The notes under the pieces are model-generated. The model saw only the letters and a list, made by a program, of their open reading frames with translations. It did no database searches and was not told the origin of the DNA. Position numbers and translations under genes: made by a program. Positions 51,531 to 62,725 of a DNA stretch of 64,000 nucleotides are shown here, in pieces. Origin of the DNA: Pseudomonadota bacterium (GTDB lineage: Bacteria > Campylobacterota > Campylobacteria > Campylobacterales > Sulfurospirillaceae); the NCBI GenBank assembly GCA_017860615.1, contig JAGDMU010000010.1:1-64000 (forward strand). The letters are read 5' to 3'. The stretch's first letter is position 1, and every line of letters begins with the position of its first letter.

Positions 51531-52044
51531 GTATACCATCCTCGCCAATAATTTTGTTGATACTCACAAAATTATACCAACCCTCTTTTGTTAGGTAAAA
51601 TGTCGTATTGCTGGTATGAAAAATTGATTTAAGTGGAGCTGCTAGCAAGAAATTAAAAGTATCTTGCGTTGGAGAAACACCATATAACACCAATGAATTA
51701 CGCTCCATTTGAACCTTTTTAAGGGTAATCTGATCAGGTACTAAATCAAATAGATTTTTCATACTCTCTTTTAAAAGTGTGTTGTTTGAAAAGATTTCTT
51801 CAGAAATAGCTTTTTGACGTAAAATAAGACCAATCGCCTCATCATCTTCATCGATCTTAATCTCTAACATTTCACGCTCTTTAGTAAGATCAACCACACC
51901 ATGTTTAAACGAGCTCATCTCAATCACAATGTAAAAGTTAAAAATAATCATAAAGAGTGACATCAAACCAATGAAAACAACCCACATTTTACTAAAGAGT
52001 GATAAAAAGGGCTTTGGACGAGGTGCTATGAAACTTAGTCTCAT
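51523..52044 (-). CDS. PilN-like membrane protein (Pil-like operon, second gene)
   Basis: 173 residues. One membrane helix (about 20-42) near the N-terminus, a coiled coil with many Glu and Lys (about 48-80), and a small C-terminal alpha/beta domain (ITLKKVQMERNSLVLYGVSPTQDTFNFLLAAPL), the arrangement of PilN. ATG 52044 overlaps the upstream stop as ATGA. With its neighbours it would make an inner-membrane PilM-N-O-like platform, possibly for DNA uptake or secretion. Inference from layout. Confidence 0.65.
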   Translation of the reverse strand: MRLSFIAPRPKPFLSLFSKMWVVFIGLMSLFMIIFNFYIVIEMSSFKHGVVDLTKEREMLEIKIDEDDEAIGLILRQKAISEEIFSNNTLLKESMKNLFDLVPDQITLKKVQMERNSLVLYGVSPTQDTFNFLLAAPLKSIFHTSNTTFYLTKEGWYNFVSINKIIGEDGIRE

Positions 52045-53114
52045 TTAAAAACCTCTTTGATTGCGATATCACACATACGATCACTCACGTCGACTTTATG
52101 AATCTCAACATCCATCATCAACTCATCTTCAAGTTGATGAATCAGGTCTGAGCTGATTTCATAACCATCAAAAATAATAATTTCATCAATAAATTCGCTG
52201 ACATACAATGGATTGTGATAATACTCTTCTAGTGCTGTTTTAAGGTATTTATAGACTAAGAGATCACGTCCATACAGCTCTAGGCTAATATCTTCTTCTT
52301 TAACACCCTCCATACCTCTAAACGAACCCATTGCCCTAGTGTCAATATCGGAAAAAGAGTCCGTTGAGCGTAAATCATCTATATCTTCCAAGTCCCCAAG
52401 TTCTGTAAGCTCACTTAGTTCCTCAATGCCCTCATGTTCTTCCTCTTCTTCTGTTGCAGCCTCAGGCATCTCTTCAGAATCAAGAATTCCCTCTTCTTCT
52501 TGCTCATTTTCCCAGTCATTCACATCATCACTGTGGGTAAAAGCTGTGTCCGTCTGTGTTTTGAAAAAAGCTCCAAAATGCAACTGTCGTTCTTCAAAAA
52601 CGGCCAAAATAAAAAAATCTTGGCAATTTAAAATATAACATGTTGGTTTATTTTTAAGTTTTTGAGAGACGACAAAATCACTTAAAATAATAAAAGGAGA
52701 GTAGATAAAATCTAAGCCAACTTCAGAAAAAAGGTTTTTTGCCCATTTGATTTCAATGTAAGAAGCATACGCTGACCATTGATTGTAGAGTGTAACATTA
52801 TGAACATTTTGAATATCGACATTATGCTTGCCAAAACTTGCATTGCCTGTACCAGAGATAGCACCTTGTCCTAGAGAGCCCAATAAAAAAGCGATGTAGA
52901 CAAACTGATACTCATCTTGTAAATTCATCAAATAATTTTCAAGTGAGCTATCAAGCGCTTCCAAAGGAGGTGTTAATGCAAAAGTTTTGGTAAAAGTTTT
53001 AGTAATTGCGCCATCTTTAAGCACTTTGCAACGCAGCACGCATTCTGTTTCACTTAACACAACAGCGACGAAAAGATTCTGAAATTTTTTCTGAAGAACA
53101 GTTCTTATGCCCAT
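52041..53114 (-). CDS. PilM-like cytoplasmic protein with acidic insert (Pil-like operon, first gene)
   Basis: 357 residues, no signal or membrane segment. N-terminal and C-terminal parts look like an actin-like fold of the PilM type (FVAVVLSETECVLRCKVL ... YVSEFIDEIIIFDGYEIS). Residues about 195-260 are an unusually acidic insert of Glu and Asp runs (for instance EEEEEHEGIEELSELTE), with alternating Ser and Leu. It is absent from typical PilM proteins and could be a flexible linker or binding surface. Start ATG 53114. Confidence 0.65.
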   Translation of the reverse strand: MGIRTVLQKKFQNLFVAVVLSETECVLRCKVLKDGAITKTFTKTFALTPPLEALDSSLENYLMNLQDEYQFVYIAFLLGSLGQGAISGTGNASFGKHNVDIQNVHNVTLYNQWSAYASYIEIKWAKNLFSEVGLDFIYSPFIILSDFVVSQKLKNKPTCYILNCQDFFILAVFEERQLHFGAFFKTQTDTAFTHSDDVNDWENEQEEEGILDSEEMPEAATEEEEEHEGIEELSELTELGDLEDIDDLRSTDSFSDIDTRAMGSFRGMEGVKEEDISLELYGRDLLVYKYLKTALEEYYHNPLYVSEFIDEIIIFDGYEISSDLIHQLEDELMMDVEIHKVDVSDRMCDIAIKEVFK

Positions 53115-53238
53115 ATTACTGACTCTTTGTTCACATCACTACTCTTGTGTTAATTTGAATTTGTACTATATATTAGACTAATCTTGCTTAAGTTTTGTAA
53201 AATATCAAGCAAAAGCAGTACCATTTGATCTAACTGCA

Positions 53239-53874
53239 TTAGACAGCGTGTTCTAAAAGACGTTTTTGGATGAGCGCCTTCGCCTCTTCTAGCGAGAGTT
53301 CATCTACATAGAAAGGATCACCAAAATAAAATTCTATGGTAGAAAAAGGTTTTGGAATACAAAAGTGATCCCAACTCTTCATGCTCCAATACGATGAGAG
53401 CTTACAATTCATCGTAATAATGGGCACTTTTCGCATCATTGCAAGCGCTGCTGCGCCATCTGCCACACTGTGCCTTGGTCCTCTTGGACCATCAGGAGTA
53501 ATGCCAATATCACGCCCTTTTTGAAGAGCTTTTAATGCGCCTCTTAAAGCAGAGACTCCACCTTTAGAAGAACTTCCACGAATCGTTCCACCACCAAAAA
53601 GCTGCATCAGTCTTGCTACTAACTCCCCATCAAAATGATTGCTTACGATCGTATCTATGGTTTTACGTTTTGTATAGTAAGTATATGCAGCGGCTGCCAT
53701 CAGTATCTCCCCATGCCAAATGGCATAAATACTGGGAGTTTCTGAGCCATCTTGTTGAAAGTAAAATTTCTTTTTACAGGTAAAAAACAAAATTTTAATC
53801 AAAACATAAACAAGGGGTGGAACAATCCACACCAAAAGTTTACGTTTTGTATTTTTAGAGAACAAGTTCGCCAT
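53239..53874 (-). CDS. DUF374 lysophospholipid acyltransferase-like protein
   Basis: 211 residues. An N-terminal hydrophobic anchor (about 14-32) precedes an acyltransferase-like fold: the DUF374 pattern is AIWHGEILM with the conserved His, then [26 protein letters not shown] and [11 protein letters not shown], the last being the PlsC-like PxGxR-type substrate loop. Likely transfers an acyl group to a lipid or lipid A-related acceptor in the inner membrane. It overlaps miaB by 20 bases, so it is translated with it. Donor and acceptor unknown. Confidence 0.82.
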   Translation of the reverse strand: MANLFSKNTKRKLLVWIVPPLVYVLIKILFFTCKKKFYFQQDGSETPSIYAIWHGEILMAAAAYTYYTKRKTIDTIVSNHFDGELVARLMQLFGGGTIRGSSSKGGVSALRGALKALQKGRDIGITPDGPRGPRHSVADGAAALAMMRKVPIITMNCKLSSYWSMKSWDHFCIPKPFSTIEFYFGDPFYVDELSLEEAKALIQKRLLEHAV

Positions 53875-55171
53875 AGAGGGAGAGTCGTTTAGGATTGGTA
53901 ATTTTAATGTTTACGGTTTGTCCCAATAAACTTTCATCACCTTTAATCTGGACAAGGGCATTGTTGTCACTTCGTCCTGCTAAAAAGCCACTGTTTCGAA
54001 GCTCATCAATATATACAGAATAAGTTTTATCGCGGTGTGCTTCTGCAATTTCATCTAAAATTTCATCTTGCAATAGTTGTAAACGCTCAAGTCTTCGTGA
54101 TCCCACTTCAGAATCAATTTGGTTGGTAAAATCAGCCGCTTTTGTCAGAGGTCGTGGAGAGTATTTAAACGCAAAAATCTGCTCAAATTTAACTTGTCTC
54201 ATAACATCCAGCGTATCTTCAAAATCTTCTTCACTTTCACCAGGAAATGCTACGATAATGTCTGTACTAATGGAGACATCAGGTATCATTTCCCGTAGTT
54301 TCAAGGCACGATTTAAAAACCACTCTTTGCTGTAACCTCGTTTCATCTGCTCTAAGATATGCGTTGAACCACTCTGCAATGGCATGTGCATCGATTTGCA
54401 GACTTTAGGATTATTGGCAAATGTCTCTAAAAATTTATCATCCATATGCAATGGATGCGGAGATGTAAAACGAATGCGCTCCACTTCAGGTATTTCACTA
54501 ATTTGATTGAGAAGATCTGAAAAATCCATATTATAATCAATCGAGCCGCTAAAACGTCTGCCATAATTATTGACATTTTGTCCAAGTAAAAAAATCTCTT
54601 TTGCTCCATTTTGAGCGGCCTTACGTGCCTCATTTACAATAAGCTCCGCAGGAATAGAGATTTCTTCACCTCTGGTTTGAGGAACAATACAATACGTACA
54701 TTTTTTATCACAACCAATGGAGATATTCACATATGCTTTATAAAGACTATTACGATACTCGCCAAAAGCATAGGTACTCTCATCATAGTCGGTATCGACA
54801 CTGAGAAACTTCTCAGTATTCACCGCTGTAGAGATTTTGGAAACATTACGCGCACCGATTACAAAGCTTACATAAGGAGCACGTCTGAATATCTCTTTGC
54901 CTAGATGGCTTGCAGTACAACCACATACGCCAATCTTGGCGCCCTCTTTTTTTTGGAGGTTATATTTACCGATCTCTGAAAAAAGTTTACTAACAGGTTT
55001 TTCACGCACACTACAGGTGTTGATCAAAATAAGATCAGCATCTTGTACATTGCTGGTTAAAACATAATTTTCTCTATCACCTAGTTCGGCGATGATGTGC
55101 TCAGAATCTCGCACGTTCATCGCGCAACCAAGGGTCTCTATATAAAGCTTTTTTTCCTCTGAAATACCCAA
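53855..55171 (-). CDS. miaB: tRNA-2-methylthio-N6-isopentenyladenosine synthase MiaB
   Basis: Radical-SAM methylthiotransferase acting on A37 of tRNAs that read UNN codons. N-terminal cysteines lie in [22 protein letters not shown] and VCGCTA; the radical-SAM triad is [17 protein letters not shown]; a C-terminal TRAM domain follows (residues about 375-438). 438 residues, standard. The neighbourhood miaB-HP0268-nusA on one side and DUF374 on the other matches C. jejuni. Confidence 0.95.
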   Translation of the reverse strand: MGISEEKKLYIETLGCAMNVRDSEHIIAELGDRENYVLTSNVQDADLILINTCSVREKPVSKLFSEIGKYNLQKKEGAKIGVCGCTASHLGKEIFRRAPYVSFVIGARNVSKISTAVNTEKFLSVDTDYDESTYAFGEYRNSLYKAYVNISIGCDKKCTYCIVPQTRGEEISIPAELIVNEARKAAQNGAKEIFLLGQNVNNYGRRFSGSIDYNMDFSDLLNQISEIPEVERIRFTSPHPLHMDDKFLETFANNPKVCKSMHMPLQSGSTHILEQMKRGYSKEWFLNRALKLREMIPDVSISTDIIVAFPGESEEDFEDTLDVMRQVKFEQIFAFKYSPRPLTKAADFTNQIDSEVGSRRLERLQLLQDEILDEIAEAHRDKTYSVYIDELRNSGFLAGRSDNNALVQIKGDESLLGQTVNIKITNPKRLSLYGELVL

Positions 55172-55180
55172 AATACAGCC

Positions 55181-55423
55181 TTAGAGGATATGTACTTCGT
55201 ACATATAATCGCTCTCGCCTAAGCCATAACGAATGTCTCTTAAATAGACGCTAAAACCTTGCGCTTCAAAATGCTCAACAAGTGCTACAAGGTCTTTGTG
55301 AGAGTTTTCTTTATCAAAATAAAAAATCTTTTGCCCTTCTTTTTCGATAATCTCAGTCACTTTGTCCAATGTAATTGTCTTTGGTTTTCCATTAATTTCA
55401 TTTCTTGCTAATTTGATTTCCAT
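55181..55423 (-). CDS. HP0268-family small protein
   Basis: 80 residues, the same length as Helicobacter pylori HP0268, which has been described as a small nuclease able to nick DNA and cleave RNA. Shared features are IFYFDKENSHKDLVALVEHFEAQGF and the acidic terminal DYMYEVHIL. The gene lies next to miaB, as in H. pylori and C. jejuni. Activity of this copy is inferred from the family only. ATG 55423; a TATACT -10 lies on the minus strand at 55446-55451. Confidence 0.85.
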   Translation of the reverse strand: MEIKLARNEINGKPKTITLDKVTEIIEKEGQKIFYFDKENSHKDLVALVEHFEAQGFSVYLRDIRYGLGESDYMYEVHIL

Positions 55424-55526
55424 CGTAAACCTCTTTATATCGCGAAGTATACTTTATTTACGATAAATTCCTCATTAAAAGCAAACCATCGCCTACACAT
55501 AAAGAAAAATAAAAGAAGATTTTAGC

Positions 55527-55532
55527 TATAAT
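55527..55532 (+). promoter_or_regulatory. -10 box (TATAAT) for nusA
   Basis: TTTAGCTATAATCC; start near 55539 gives a leader of about 95 bases before ATG 55635. Confidence 0.65.
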
Positions 55533-55634
55533 CCTTATTCTTCACCGCAATCGTTTAAATTTCCATTTTTGATTTTTCATCATTGCGATTATCACACATG
55601 ACATAAAAAATATGTATCTTTATTAAGGAAACTT

Positions 55635-56756
55635 ATGGAAAAAATTGTAGACATTATAGAATCTATTGCCCATGAAAAAGGGCTTGACATTAACGAAGTT
55701 AAGAACACAGTTACCTTGGCACTCATTAAGACTGCGAAACGAATTTACGGCGCAGAATACGAATACGGCGCAGAAATTGACCCTGCAACGAAAACACTGA
55801 AACTTTATCAAAAAGTAATCGTAGTTGCCCCAGATGATGAAAGATTATTAGAAGGCAATGAAAATTTTATTGCCATTAAAGACGCTAAAGAGGTTGATCC
55901 TGACATCGAACTTGGCGATGAACTCACCTATGAATTGCCACTTGATAACTTGGGAAGAACCGCAGCAGCAACGCTTCAAAAAGAACTTGAATACCACATT
56001 CAACGCTTGCTTGAAAATAATATTTTTGAAAAATACCAAAAACTTGTGGGTAAAACGGTTTTTGGAACCGTCGCTCGTGTCGATAATGATGAAAACACCT
56101 ATATTGAAATCGATGAAATTAGAGCGGTATTGCCACGTAAAAACCGTATTAAAGGTGAAAAATTTAAAGTTGGCAACGTTGTTAAGAGTGTTATTCGTAA
56201 AGTACTTATCGATAAATCTCAAGGCATGTATGTTGAGCTTTCTCGTACCAGCCCTAAATTTTTAGAGTCTTTATTAGAACTTGAAGTACCTGAGATTAAA
56301 GATGAACTTATCAAAATCATTGGTAGTGCTAGAATTCCTGGTGAGCGAGCAAAAATTGCACTGAGTTCATTGCATCCAAATATCGATGCAGTTGGTGCAA
56401 CCGTTGGTACCAAAGGTGTGAGAATCAATGCCGTGAGTAAAGAGCTACACAACGAAAATATTGATTGTATTGAATACTCTAATATTCCTGAGATTTTTAT
56501 CGCACGTTCTCTTTCTCCTGCGATTATCTCAAATGTTAAAATTCAAAATGGTAAAGCCATTGTAACGCTTCCAAGTGATCAAAAATCAAAAGCGATCGGT
56601 AAAAATGGTATTAACATCCGTTTAACTTCGATGCTTACAGGATTTGAAATAGAATTGGTTGAATCAGGCTCTTCCACAGCTTCAGGTGAATCCGCAAATG
56701 ATGATCAACCAGAACGCGATCCAAATGCGCTTAAAAACCTTTTCGGCGGACTATAA
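55635..56756 (+). CDS. nusA: Transcription termination/antitermination factor NusA
   Basis: RNA polymerase-associated factor controlling pausing, termination and antitermination. N-terminal domain (1-120), S1 domain (about 135-205: GTVARVDNDENTYIEIDEIRAVLPRKN), then tandem KH domains with the GTKGVRINAV and KAIGKNGINIRL GxxG loops. 373 residues; it lacks the C-terminal acidic repeats of enterobacterial NusA, as expected. The rest of the E. coli nusA operon (rimP, infB) does not follow, consistent with the phylum. Confidence 0.94.
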   Translation: MEKIVDIIESIAHEKGLDINEVKNTVTLALIKTAKRIYGAEYEYGAEIDPATKTLKLYQKVIVVAPDDERLLEGNENFIAIKDAKEVDPDIELGDELTYELPLDNLGRTAAATLQKELEYHIQRLLENNIFEKYQKLVGKTVFGTVARVDNDENTYIEIDEIRAVLPRKNRIKGEKFKVGNVVKSVIRKVLIDKSQGMYVELSRTSPKFLESLLELEVPEIKDELIKIIGSARIPGERAKIALSSLHPNIDAVGATVGTKGVRINAVSKELHNENIDCIEYSNIPEIFIARSLSPAIISNVKIQNGKAIVTLPSDQKSKAIGKNGINIRLTSMLTGFEIELVESGSSTASGESANDDQPERDPNALKNLFGGL

Positions 56757-56760
56757 ATCT

Positions 56761-56796
56761 CTTTACATGTAAAGCCTTAGTGCTTTACATGTAAAA
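56761..56796. repeat. Two TTTACATGTAAA palindromes between nusA and the small lipoprotein
   Basis: CTTTACATGTAAAG (56761-56774) and CTTTACATGTAAAA (56783-56796), 22 bases apart (about two helical turns), in the convergent gap between nusA and the lipoprotein gene. Densest occurrence of the recurrent palindrome. Confidence 0.65.
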
Positions 56797-56808
56797 CTTT
56801 TGCGCAGT

Positions 56809-56961
56809 TTATTCTGTTTTTTCTTTTACATATTCAGCACCATGATTGATCTTCTCTTTGGTCCATTCAGCACCGTCTTTTGCATCTTTTTTAATGCCAC
56901 CCCATGTAGCACAACCACTCATAAGCCCTACAACGACAAAAGCTAAAAGAATATTTTTCAT
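56809..56961 (-). CDS. Small entericidin-like lipoprotein
   Basis: 50 residues from ATG 56961. Signal peptide with lipobox LMSGC (Cys17), then a short polar, Lys/Glu-rich mature helix (GGIKKDAKDGAEWTKEKI). Size, lipobox and the charged helix resemble entericidin-type lipoproteins. In E. coli, entericidins form a toxin-antidote-like pair, but only one gene is present here, so no toxin role is claimed. It converges on nusA. Confidence 0.7.
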   Translation of the reverse strand: MKNILLAFVVVGLMSGCATWGGIKKDAKDGAEWTKEKINHGAEYVKEKTE

Positions 56962-56983
56962 AATTTTTTCCTTTTAAAATTAT

Positions 56984-57949
56984 TTATCCTCTTCGTTTAA
57001 AATGAGGATTGAGTTTTGTTAAAACCAAATCGGCAATCATATTTCCAAGTAAAGTTAAAAATGAAGAGATAATAAGTATTCCCATAATCACAGGATAATC
57101 ACGACTCAATGCACTTTGATAAAAAAGAAGCCCCATGCCATTAATGGCAAAAATTGACTCTAAAATCACGCTACCACCGATAAGACCAGGAAGGGAAAGC
57201 CCTAAAATCGTTACAATCGGCGGTGAGAGATTAGGCAAAATAAAACGTATTAAAAGGTCTTTTCCTTCAATACCCCTACTTTTGGCAAAAAAGATGTAAT
57301 CACTCTTTAAAATATTCAGCGTTAAGCTTCTCACATACAGTACAAGACTTCCCAAACCGCCAAAGACCATTACAAAGATAGGCAAGATTAAATGCCATGC
57401 CATATCAGCCATGTAGGCAATACCATTTCCAGTCATACCTTGGGAATGTAATCCAGAAATGGGGAAAATTTTCCACTGCACTGAGAAGAGCATCACTAAC
57501 AATAAAGAGAGATAAAACGAAGGCATTGCATAGCTGATAAGGGCAACCTGTTTAATGCTTTTATCGTAAAAACTTGTCTGCTTCATGGCAGATTTGATAC
57601 CCCAATAAAGGGCTAAAATAAAAACAAAAACCATACTTATGATATTCATCAATAAGGTAATGGGAAGGCGCTCTAAAATCTCATCGCGTACTGCTTTACC
57701 ACTGGCAAAGGATATCCCAAAATCGAGTTGAAGCATCGCTTTAAACCATGCAAAAAATTGCACAGATAAAGATTTATCGAGTCCGTAAACGCGTTTAAGT
57801 TGTTCAAGAGATTCTGGAGTAATATTGGGGTTAAGTTCACCGCTGGCAAAGAAAGAGTTAGGAGCGAGATGAATCGCTCCAAAAGAAATTAAAGAGATAA
57901 TGCAGAGCATCAGTACTACATAACCAAATTTTTGCAGTACTAATTTCAT
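56984..57949 (-). CDS. Dipeptide/oligopeptide ABC transporter permease, DppB/OppB type
   Basis: 321 residues with six membrane segments. The family pattern is the N-terminal LISFGAIHLAPNSF, the GLDKSLSVQFFAWFKAMLQLDFGISF segment, and the coupling loop YIFFAKSRGIEGKDLLIRFILPNLSPP (an EAA motif). Last gene of the leftward gapA-pgk-tpiA-fabI operon. The partner permease, ATPases and binding protein are not adjacent, so the rest of the importer must lie elsewhere or this is an orphan. Substrate (peptide or metal) unknown. Confidence 0.88.
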   Translation of the reverse strand: MKLVLQKFGYVVLMLCIISLISFGAIHLAPNSFFASGELNPNITPESLEQLKRVYGLDKSLSVQFFAWFKAMLQLDFGISFASGKAVRDEILERLPITLLMNIISMVFVFILALYWGIKSAMKQTSFYDKSIKQVALISYAMPSFYLSLLLVMLFSVQWKIFPISGLHSQGMTGNGIAYMADMAWHLILPIFVMVFGGLGSLVLYVRSLTLNILKSDYIFFAKSRGIEGKDLLIRFILPNLSPPIVTILGLSLPGLIGGSVILESIFAINGMGLLFYQSALSRDYPVIMGILIISSFLTLLGNMIADLVLTKLNPHFKRRG

Positions 57950-57958
57950 GCGTTTACC

Positions 57959-59505
<1,547 letters not shown>

Positions 59506-59507
59506 GC

Positions 59508-60707
59508 TTATTCAGTCTCACTGGTGCTGAGTACTTTGACACCTGGAAGTATTTTTCCCTCGATAAGCTCTAAGCTAGCTCCTCCACCTGTAGAGATAAA
59601 GGTCATCTCATCAGCATCTCCTGCACGAGCCACCACATCAGCCGTATCACCACCGCCTACAACCGTTGTTGCATGTGCTTCTGCAATGACATGAGACATT
59701 TTAAAGCTACCTTTAGAGAATTTTTCAAGTTCAAAGACGCCCATTGGTCCATTCCATAAAATGGTCTGTGCATCTGCGAGCGCTTCTCTAAACAGACGAG
59801 ATGTTGCAGGTCCAATATCAAGTCCCATCCAACCTTTTGGAATTTCTTGAACCGTCACAAATTTAATCGTTGCATCTTGAGAGCAGGTTTGTGCTGCAAC
59901 AACATCCACAGGTAAGTAAAGCTTAACACCTAAGCGTTTTGCCTCTTCCATAACACGACTTGCTTCATCGAGAAGTTCATCTTCAACCAAAGAGTTACCG
60001 ATGTCAAGCCCTTGCGCTTTGAGGAAGGTAAATGCCATACCACCGCCGATAACCAATTTATCAACACGTGGAAGAAGGTTAACCAGTGCTTGGAGTTTTC
60101 CACTCACTTTGCTGCCACCTACAACCGCAACAAACGGTCGTGTTGGACGACGAAGAAGGTTTTTAGAAAATTCAACCTCTTTTTGAAGTAAAAATCCAGC
60201 AGCAGAGCTTTTTTCATTAAAATAGTGCGTAATGGCTTCCACCGAAGCGTGTGCACGGTGACATACGCCAAATGCATCATTGATATACACTTCTGCCATA
60301 TCTGCGAGTGCTTTTGCAAACTCTTCATCATTGGCTGTTTCACCTTTGTTAAAACGTAGGTTTTCTAAGAGTAAAATTTCACCTGGCTGAAGGGCTGCTG
60401 CTTTTTCCGAAGCGTCTTTACCAATGACATCTGAGCTCAAAATAACCTCTTTGTCCAAAAGGCGTTTGAGCCGCATTTGCACAGGAGCAAGTGAATATTT
60501 CTCATCCACAGCTCCTTTTGGGCGACCTAAATGGCTCGCTAAAATGATAGAACAACCATGATCCAAACAGTAACGAATGGTTGGGATTGCTGAACGTACA
60601 CGTCTATCATCTGTGATATTAGCAAACTCATCTAGTGGTACATTGAAATCACAACGAATAAAAACTTTTTTACCTGCGATATCCAAATCTCTAATGGAGC
60701 GAATCAT
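59508..60707 (-). CDS. pgk: Phosphoglycerate kinase
   Basis: Transfers phosphate between 1,3-bisphosphoglycerate and ADP. Signatures: [15 protein letters not shown] at the N-terminus, [18 protein letters not shown] and GGGDTADV near the C-terminus. 399 residues. ATG 60707, 12 bases after gapA. Confidence 0.97.
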   Translation of the reverse strand: MIRSIRDLDIAGKKVFIRCDFNVPLDEFANITDDRRVRSAIPTIRYCLDHGCSIILASHLGRPKGAVDEKYSLAPVQMRLKRLLDKEVILSSDVIGKDASEKAAALQPGEILLLENLRFNKGETANDEEFAKALADMAEVYINDAFGVCHRAHASVEAITHYFNEKSSAAGFLLQKEVEFSKNLLRRPTRPFVAVVGGSKVSGKLQALVNLLPRVDKLVIGGGMAFTFLKAQGLDIGNSLVEDELLDEASRVMEEAKRLGVKLYLPVDVVAAQTCSQDATIKFVTVQEIPKGWMGLDIGPATSRLFREALADAQTILWNGPMGVFELEKFSKGSFKMSHVIAEAHATTVVGGGDTADVVARAGDADEMTFISTGGGASLELIEGKILPGVKVLSTSETE

Positions 60708-60719
60708 TCCCTATCCTTT

Positions 60720-61718
60720 TTATTTGCTTACGTGTATAGCCATGTCGACCAAACGAGATGAGTAACCCCATTCATTGTCATACCATGCCATTACTTTAAC
60801 CATATTGCCGCCTATAACTTGTGTTAAATCTACCGCAACAATGGAACTCCACGTAGTGGTTACAAAATCCTGAGAAACTCTTTGTTCAACATCGACTTCC
60901 AAAATACCTTTTAAACTACCTTGTGCTTGTTGTGTGAACAGTGCGTTTACTTCTTCTTTGGTTGTATCTTTTTTTACTACGACGTTAAGATCAACGATAG
61001 AAACGTTAGGCGTTGGAACGCGAACACTTTGTCCATGGAGTCTTCCTTTGAGATGTGGAAGCACTAAGCCAATAGCTTTAGCGGCACCTGTACTGGTTGG
61101 GATCATATTGATCGCAGCAGCACGTGCACGGCGTAAATCTTTACTGTGTTTAACATCTAAAATATTTTGATCGTTGGTATAAGAATGAACAGTTGTCATC
61201 AAACCTTTATCAATACCAAACGCATCGTCCAAAATTTTGGCTACAGGACCTAAACAGTTTGTCGTACAACTAGCATTGGAAACAATGGCTTGTCCTGCAT
61301 AGGTATGCTCATTAACACCTATAACAAATGTCGGTGTGTCGTCTTTTGCAGGAGCTGACATAACCACTTTTTTGATGCCGTTGTCAATGAAAACTTGTGT
61401 ATCTTTTTGAGTTAAAAGTGCGCCTGTACATTCAAGGACAACATCTACACCATAGTCTGCAAAATTTAAAGCTTTAGGATCGCGGGTTGAAAACATTTTA
61501 ACTTTTGCTTTCCCTATTTGCATATAATCATTTTCAAGTAACTCAACACTGCCTGGGAAAATACCATGTACGCTATCGTATTTGAGTAATTGTTTTGTCA
61601 TAGAACGTTCAGCCGTATCGTTGACACAAACCAACTCAACATCGTCTCGTGAATCGATAATTCTTGCAACGCATCTTCCAATGCGACCAAATCCATTTAT
61701 AGCAATTTTGAGTGCCAT
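60720..61718 (-). CDS. gapA: Glyceraldehyde-3-phosphate dehydrogenase
   Basis: NAD(P)-linked oxidation of glyceraldehyde-3-phosphate (or the reverse for gluconeogenesis, likely for an organism growing on organic acids). NAD loop INGFGRIGR, catalytic SNASCTTNCLGP with the nucleophile Cys, and the WYDNEWGYS C-terminal motif. 332 residues. First gene of the gapA-pgk-tpiA-fabI-permease operon, driven from the extended -10 at 61780-61788. Confidence 0.97.
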   Translation of the reverse strand: MALKIAINGFGRIGRCVARIIDSRDDVELVCVNDTAERSMTKQLLKYDSVHGIFPGSVELLENDYMQIGKAKVKMFSTRDPKALNFADYGVDVVLECTGALLTQKDTQVFIDNGIKKVVMSAPAKDDTPTFVIGVNEHTYAGQAIVSNASCTTNCLGPVAKILDDAFGIDKGLMTTVHSYTNDQNILDVKHSKDLRRARAAAINMIPTSTGAAKAIGLVLPHLKGRLHGQSVRVPTPNVSIVDLNVVVKKDTTKEEVNALFTQQAQGSLKGILEVDVEQRVSQDFVTTTWSSIVAVDLTQVIGGNMVKVMAWYDNEWGYSSRLVDMAIHVSK

Positions 61719-61730
61719 AGGTATTCCTTT

Positions 61731-61739
61731 TGATATAAT
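61731..61739 (+). promoter_or_regulatory. Extended -10 promoter (TGATATAAT) for nadD-rsfS
   Basis: TTTTGATATAATAG on the plus strand; start near 61746 gives a leader of about 85 bases. Confidence 0.6.
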
Positions 61740-61779
61740 AGTCGTTTTAGTCCAATTTGCTTTTAGAGAAAAGCGAATT

Positions 61780-61788
61780 ATTTTAGCA
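61780..61788 (-). promoter_or_regulatory. Extended -10 promoter (TGCTAAAAT) for the gapA operon
   Basis: Minus-strand TG-C-TAAAAT; start near 61773 gives a 55-base leader for gapA. The plus-strand nadD promoter lies inside that leader, so the two units overlap head to head. Confidence 0.6.
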
Positions 61789-61831
61789 AAAATGATGTAT
61801 AAAAAAGTTTAAAGTCCACGGAGTCTCAAAG

Positions 61832-62713
61832 TTGAACATAGCTATCTTTGGAGGATCTTTTGATCCTCCACACACAGGGCATGAGCTCATTGTCAAAAAA
61901 GCCCTTGAAATCCTCGATATTGACAAGCTATTAGTCGTAACGACATACCTTAGCCCTTTTAAAGAGAGCTTTTGTGCTCCAGCACCCATGCGCCAAGCAT
62001 GGCTTGCAAAGATGTTTGAAGGCATGGAAAAAGTCGAAATTTTTTCGTATGAATGTGATCAAAAAAGACAAGTTCCTACCATCGAAACTGTTTTACATGT
62101 AAAGAATCTCTATCCTGAGGCAAAACTTTTTTTGATCGTTGGAAGCGACAGTTTTAAAGCACTTCCCAAATGGAACCGTCACGAAGAACTTTGCTCACTT
62201 GTAGAATTTGTTGTAGCGCCTCGTGGAGAATTTACACCGCCCAAAGACTTGAAAATTTTACCAATTAATGTTAATATCAGTTCTTCAAAGCTCCGCTCAT
62301 TTTTGGATAGAAGATTTATCCCAAAAGCCATAGAAAATGAAGTGATAGCGTTTTATACAAGGAATCCAATGGATAATAGAATCGAGAGAATCGTAACTGC
62401 TTTAAGCGACAAAAAAGCAGAAGATATACAAGTATTTGATATGACAGGTAAAGATTATTTTGTCAACACGGTTGTTATTGCAACGACAATGGGTGAGAGA
62501 CACGGACTTTCACTTTTAGATCATCTCAAAACCGAACTCAAAGGTGCTGGAGAGAATTTTCTCAATGTTGACGCCGATGATAACTGGACCGTTATTGATA
62601 TGGGAGATGTTTTAATTCACCTTATGACACCTGCTTATCGTGTCAAATATAATTTAGAACTTTTCCTCAAAGAGAGAGAAGATGAGATGAAAAGAGTACG
62701 TGGCGTAGAATAA
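61832..62713 (+). CDS. nadD: Fusion of NMN/NaMN adenylyltransferase (NadD) and ribosome silencing factor (RsfS)
   Basis: 293 residues in one frame. Residues 1-about 179 are NadD (FGGSFDPPHTGH with the HxGH nucleotide site, SDSFKALPKWNR, NISSSKLRSFL), which adenylates nicotinate mononucleotide in NAD synthesis. Residues 180-293 are RsfS (DNRIERIVTALSDKKAEDIQVFDMTG ... VIDMGDVLIHLMTPAYRVKYNLE), which binds L14 and blocks subunit joining in starved cells. In C. jejuni these are separate neighbouring genes. An internal ATG at 62369 preceded by AAGGAATCCA could still start free RsfS. ATG 61832 is the first in-frame start. Confidence 0.9.
   Translation: MNIAIFGGSFDPPHTGHELIVKKALEILDIDKLLVVTTYLSPFKESFCAPAPMRQAWLAKMFEGMEKVEIFSYECDQKRQVPTIETVLHVKNLYPEAKLFLIVGSDSFKALPKWNRHEELCSLVEFVVAPRGEFTPPKDLKILPINVNISSSKLRSFLDRRFIPKAIENEVIAFYTRNPMDNRIERIVTALSDKKAEDIQVFDMTGKDYFVNTVVIATTMGERHGLSLLDHLKTELKGAGENFLNVDADDNWTVIDMGDVLIHLMTPAYRVKYNLELFLKEREDEMKRVRGVE
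62092..62103. repeat. TTTACATGTAAA palindrome copy inside nadD
   Basis: Perfect 12-base copy within the NadD coding region, showing that the palindrome is not confined to gaps. Confidence 0.6.
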
Positions 62714-62725
62714 GTTTATCAATAC

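Noticed and set aside
56809-56961. Entericidin-type toxin-antidote pair
   Set aside because: Only one small lipoprotein gene is present; no second partner was found in the gap.
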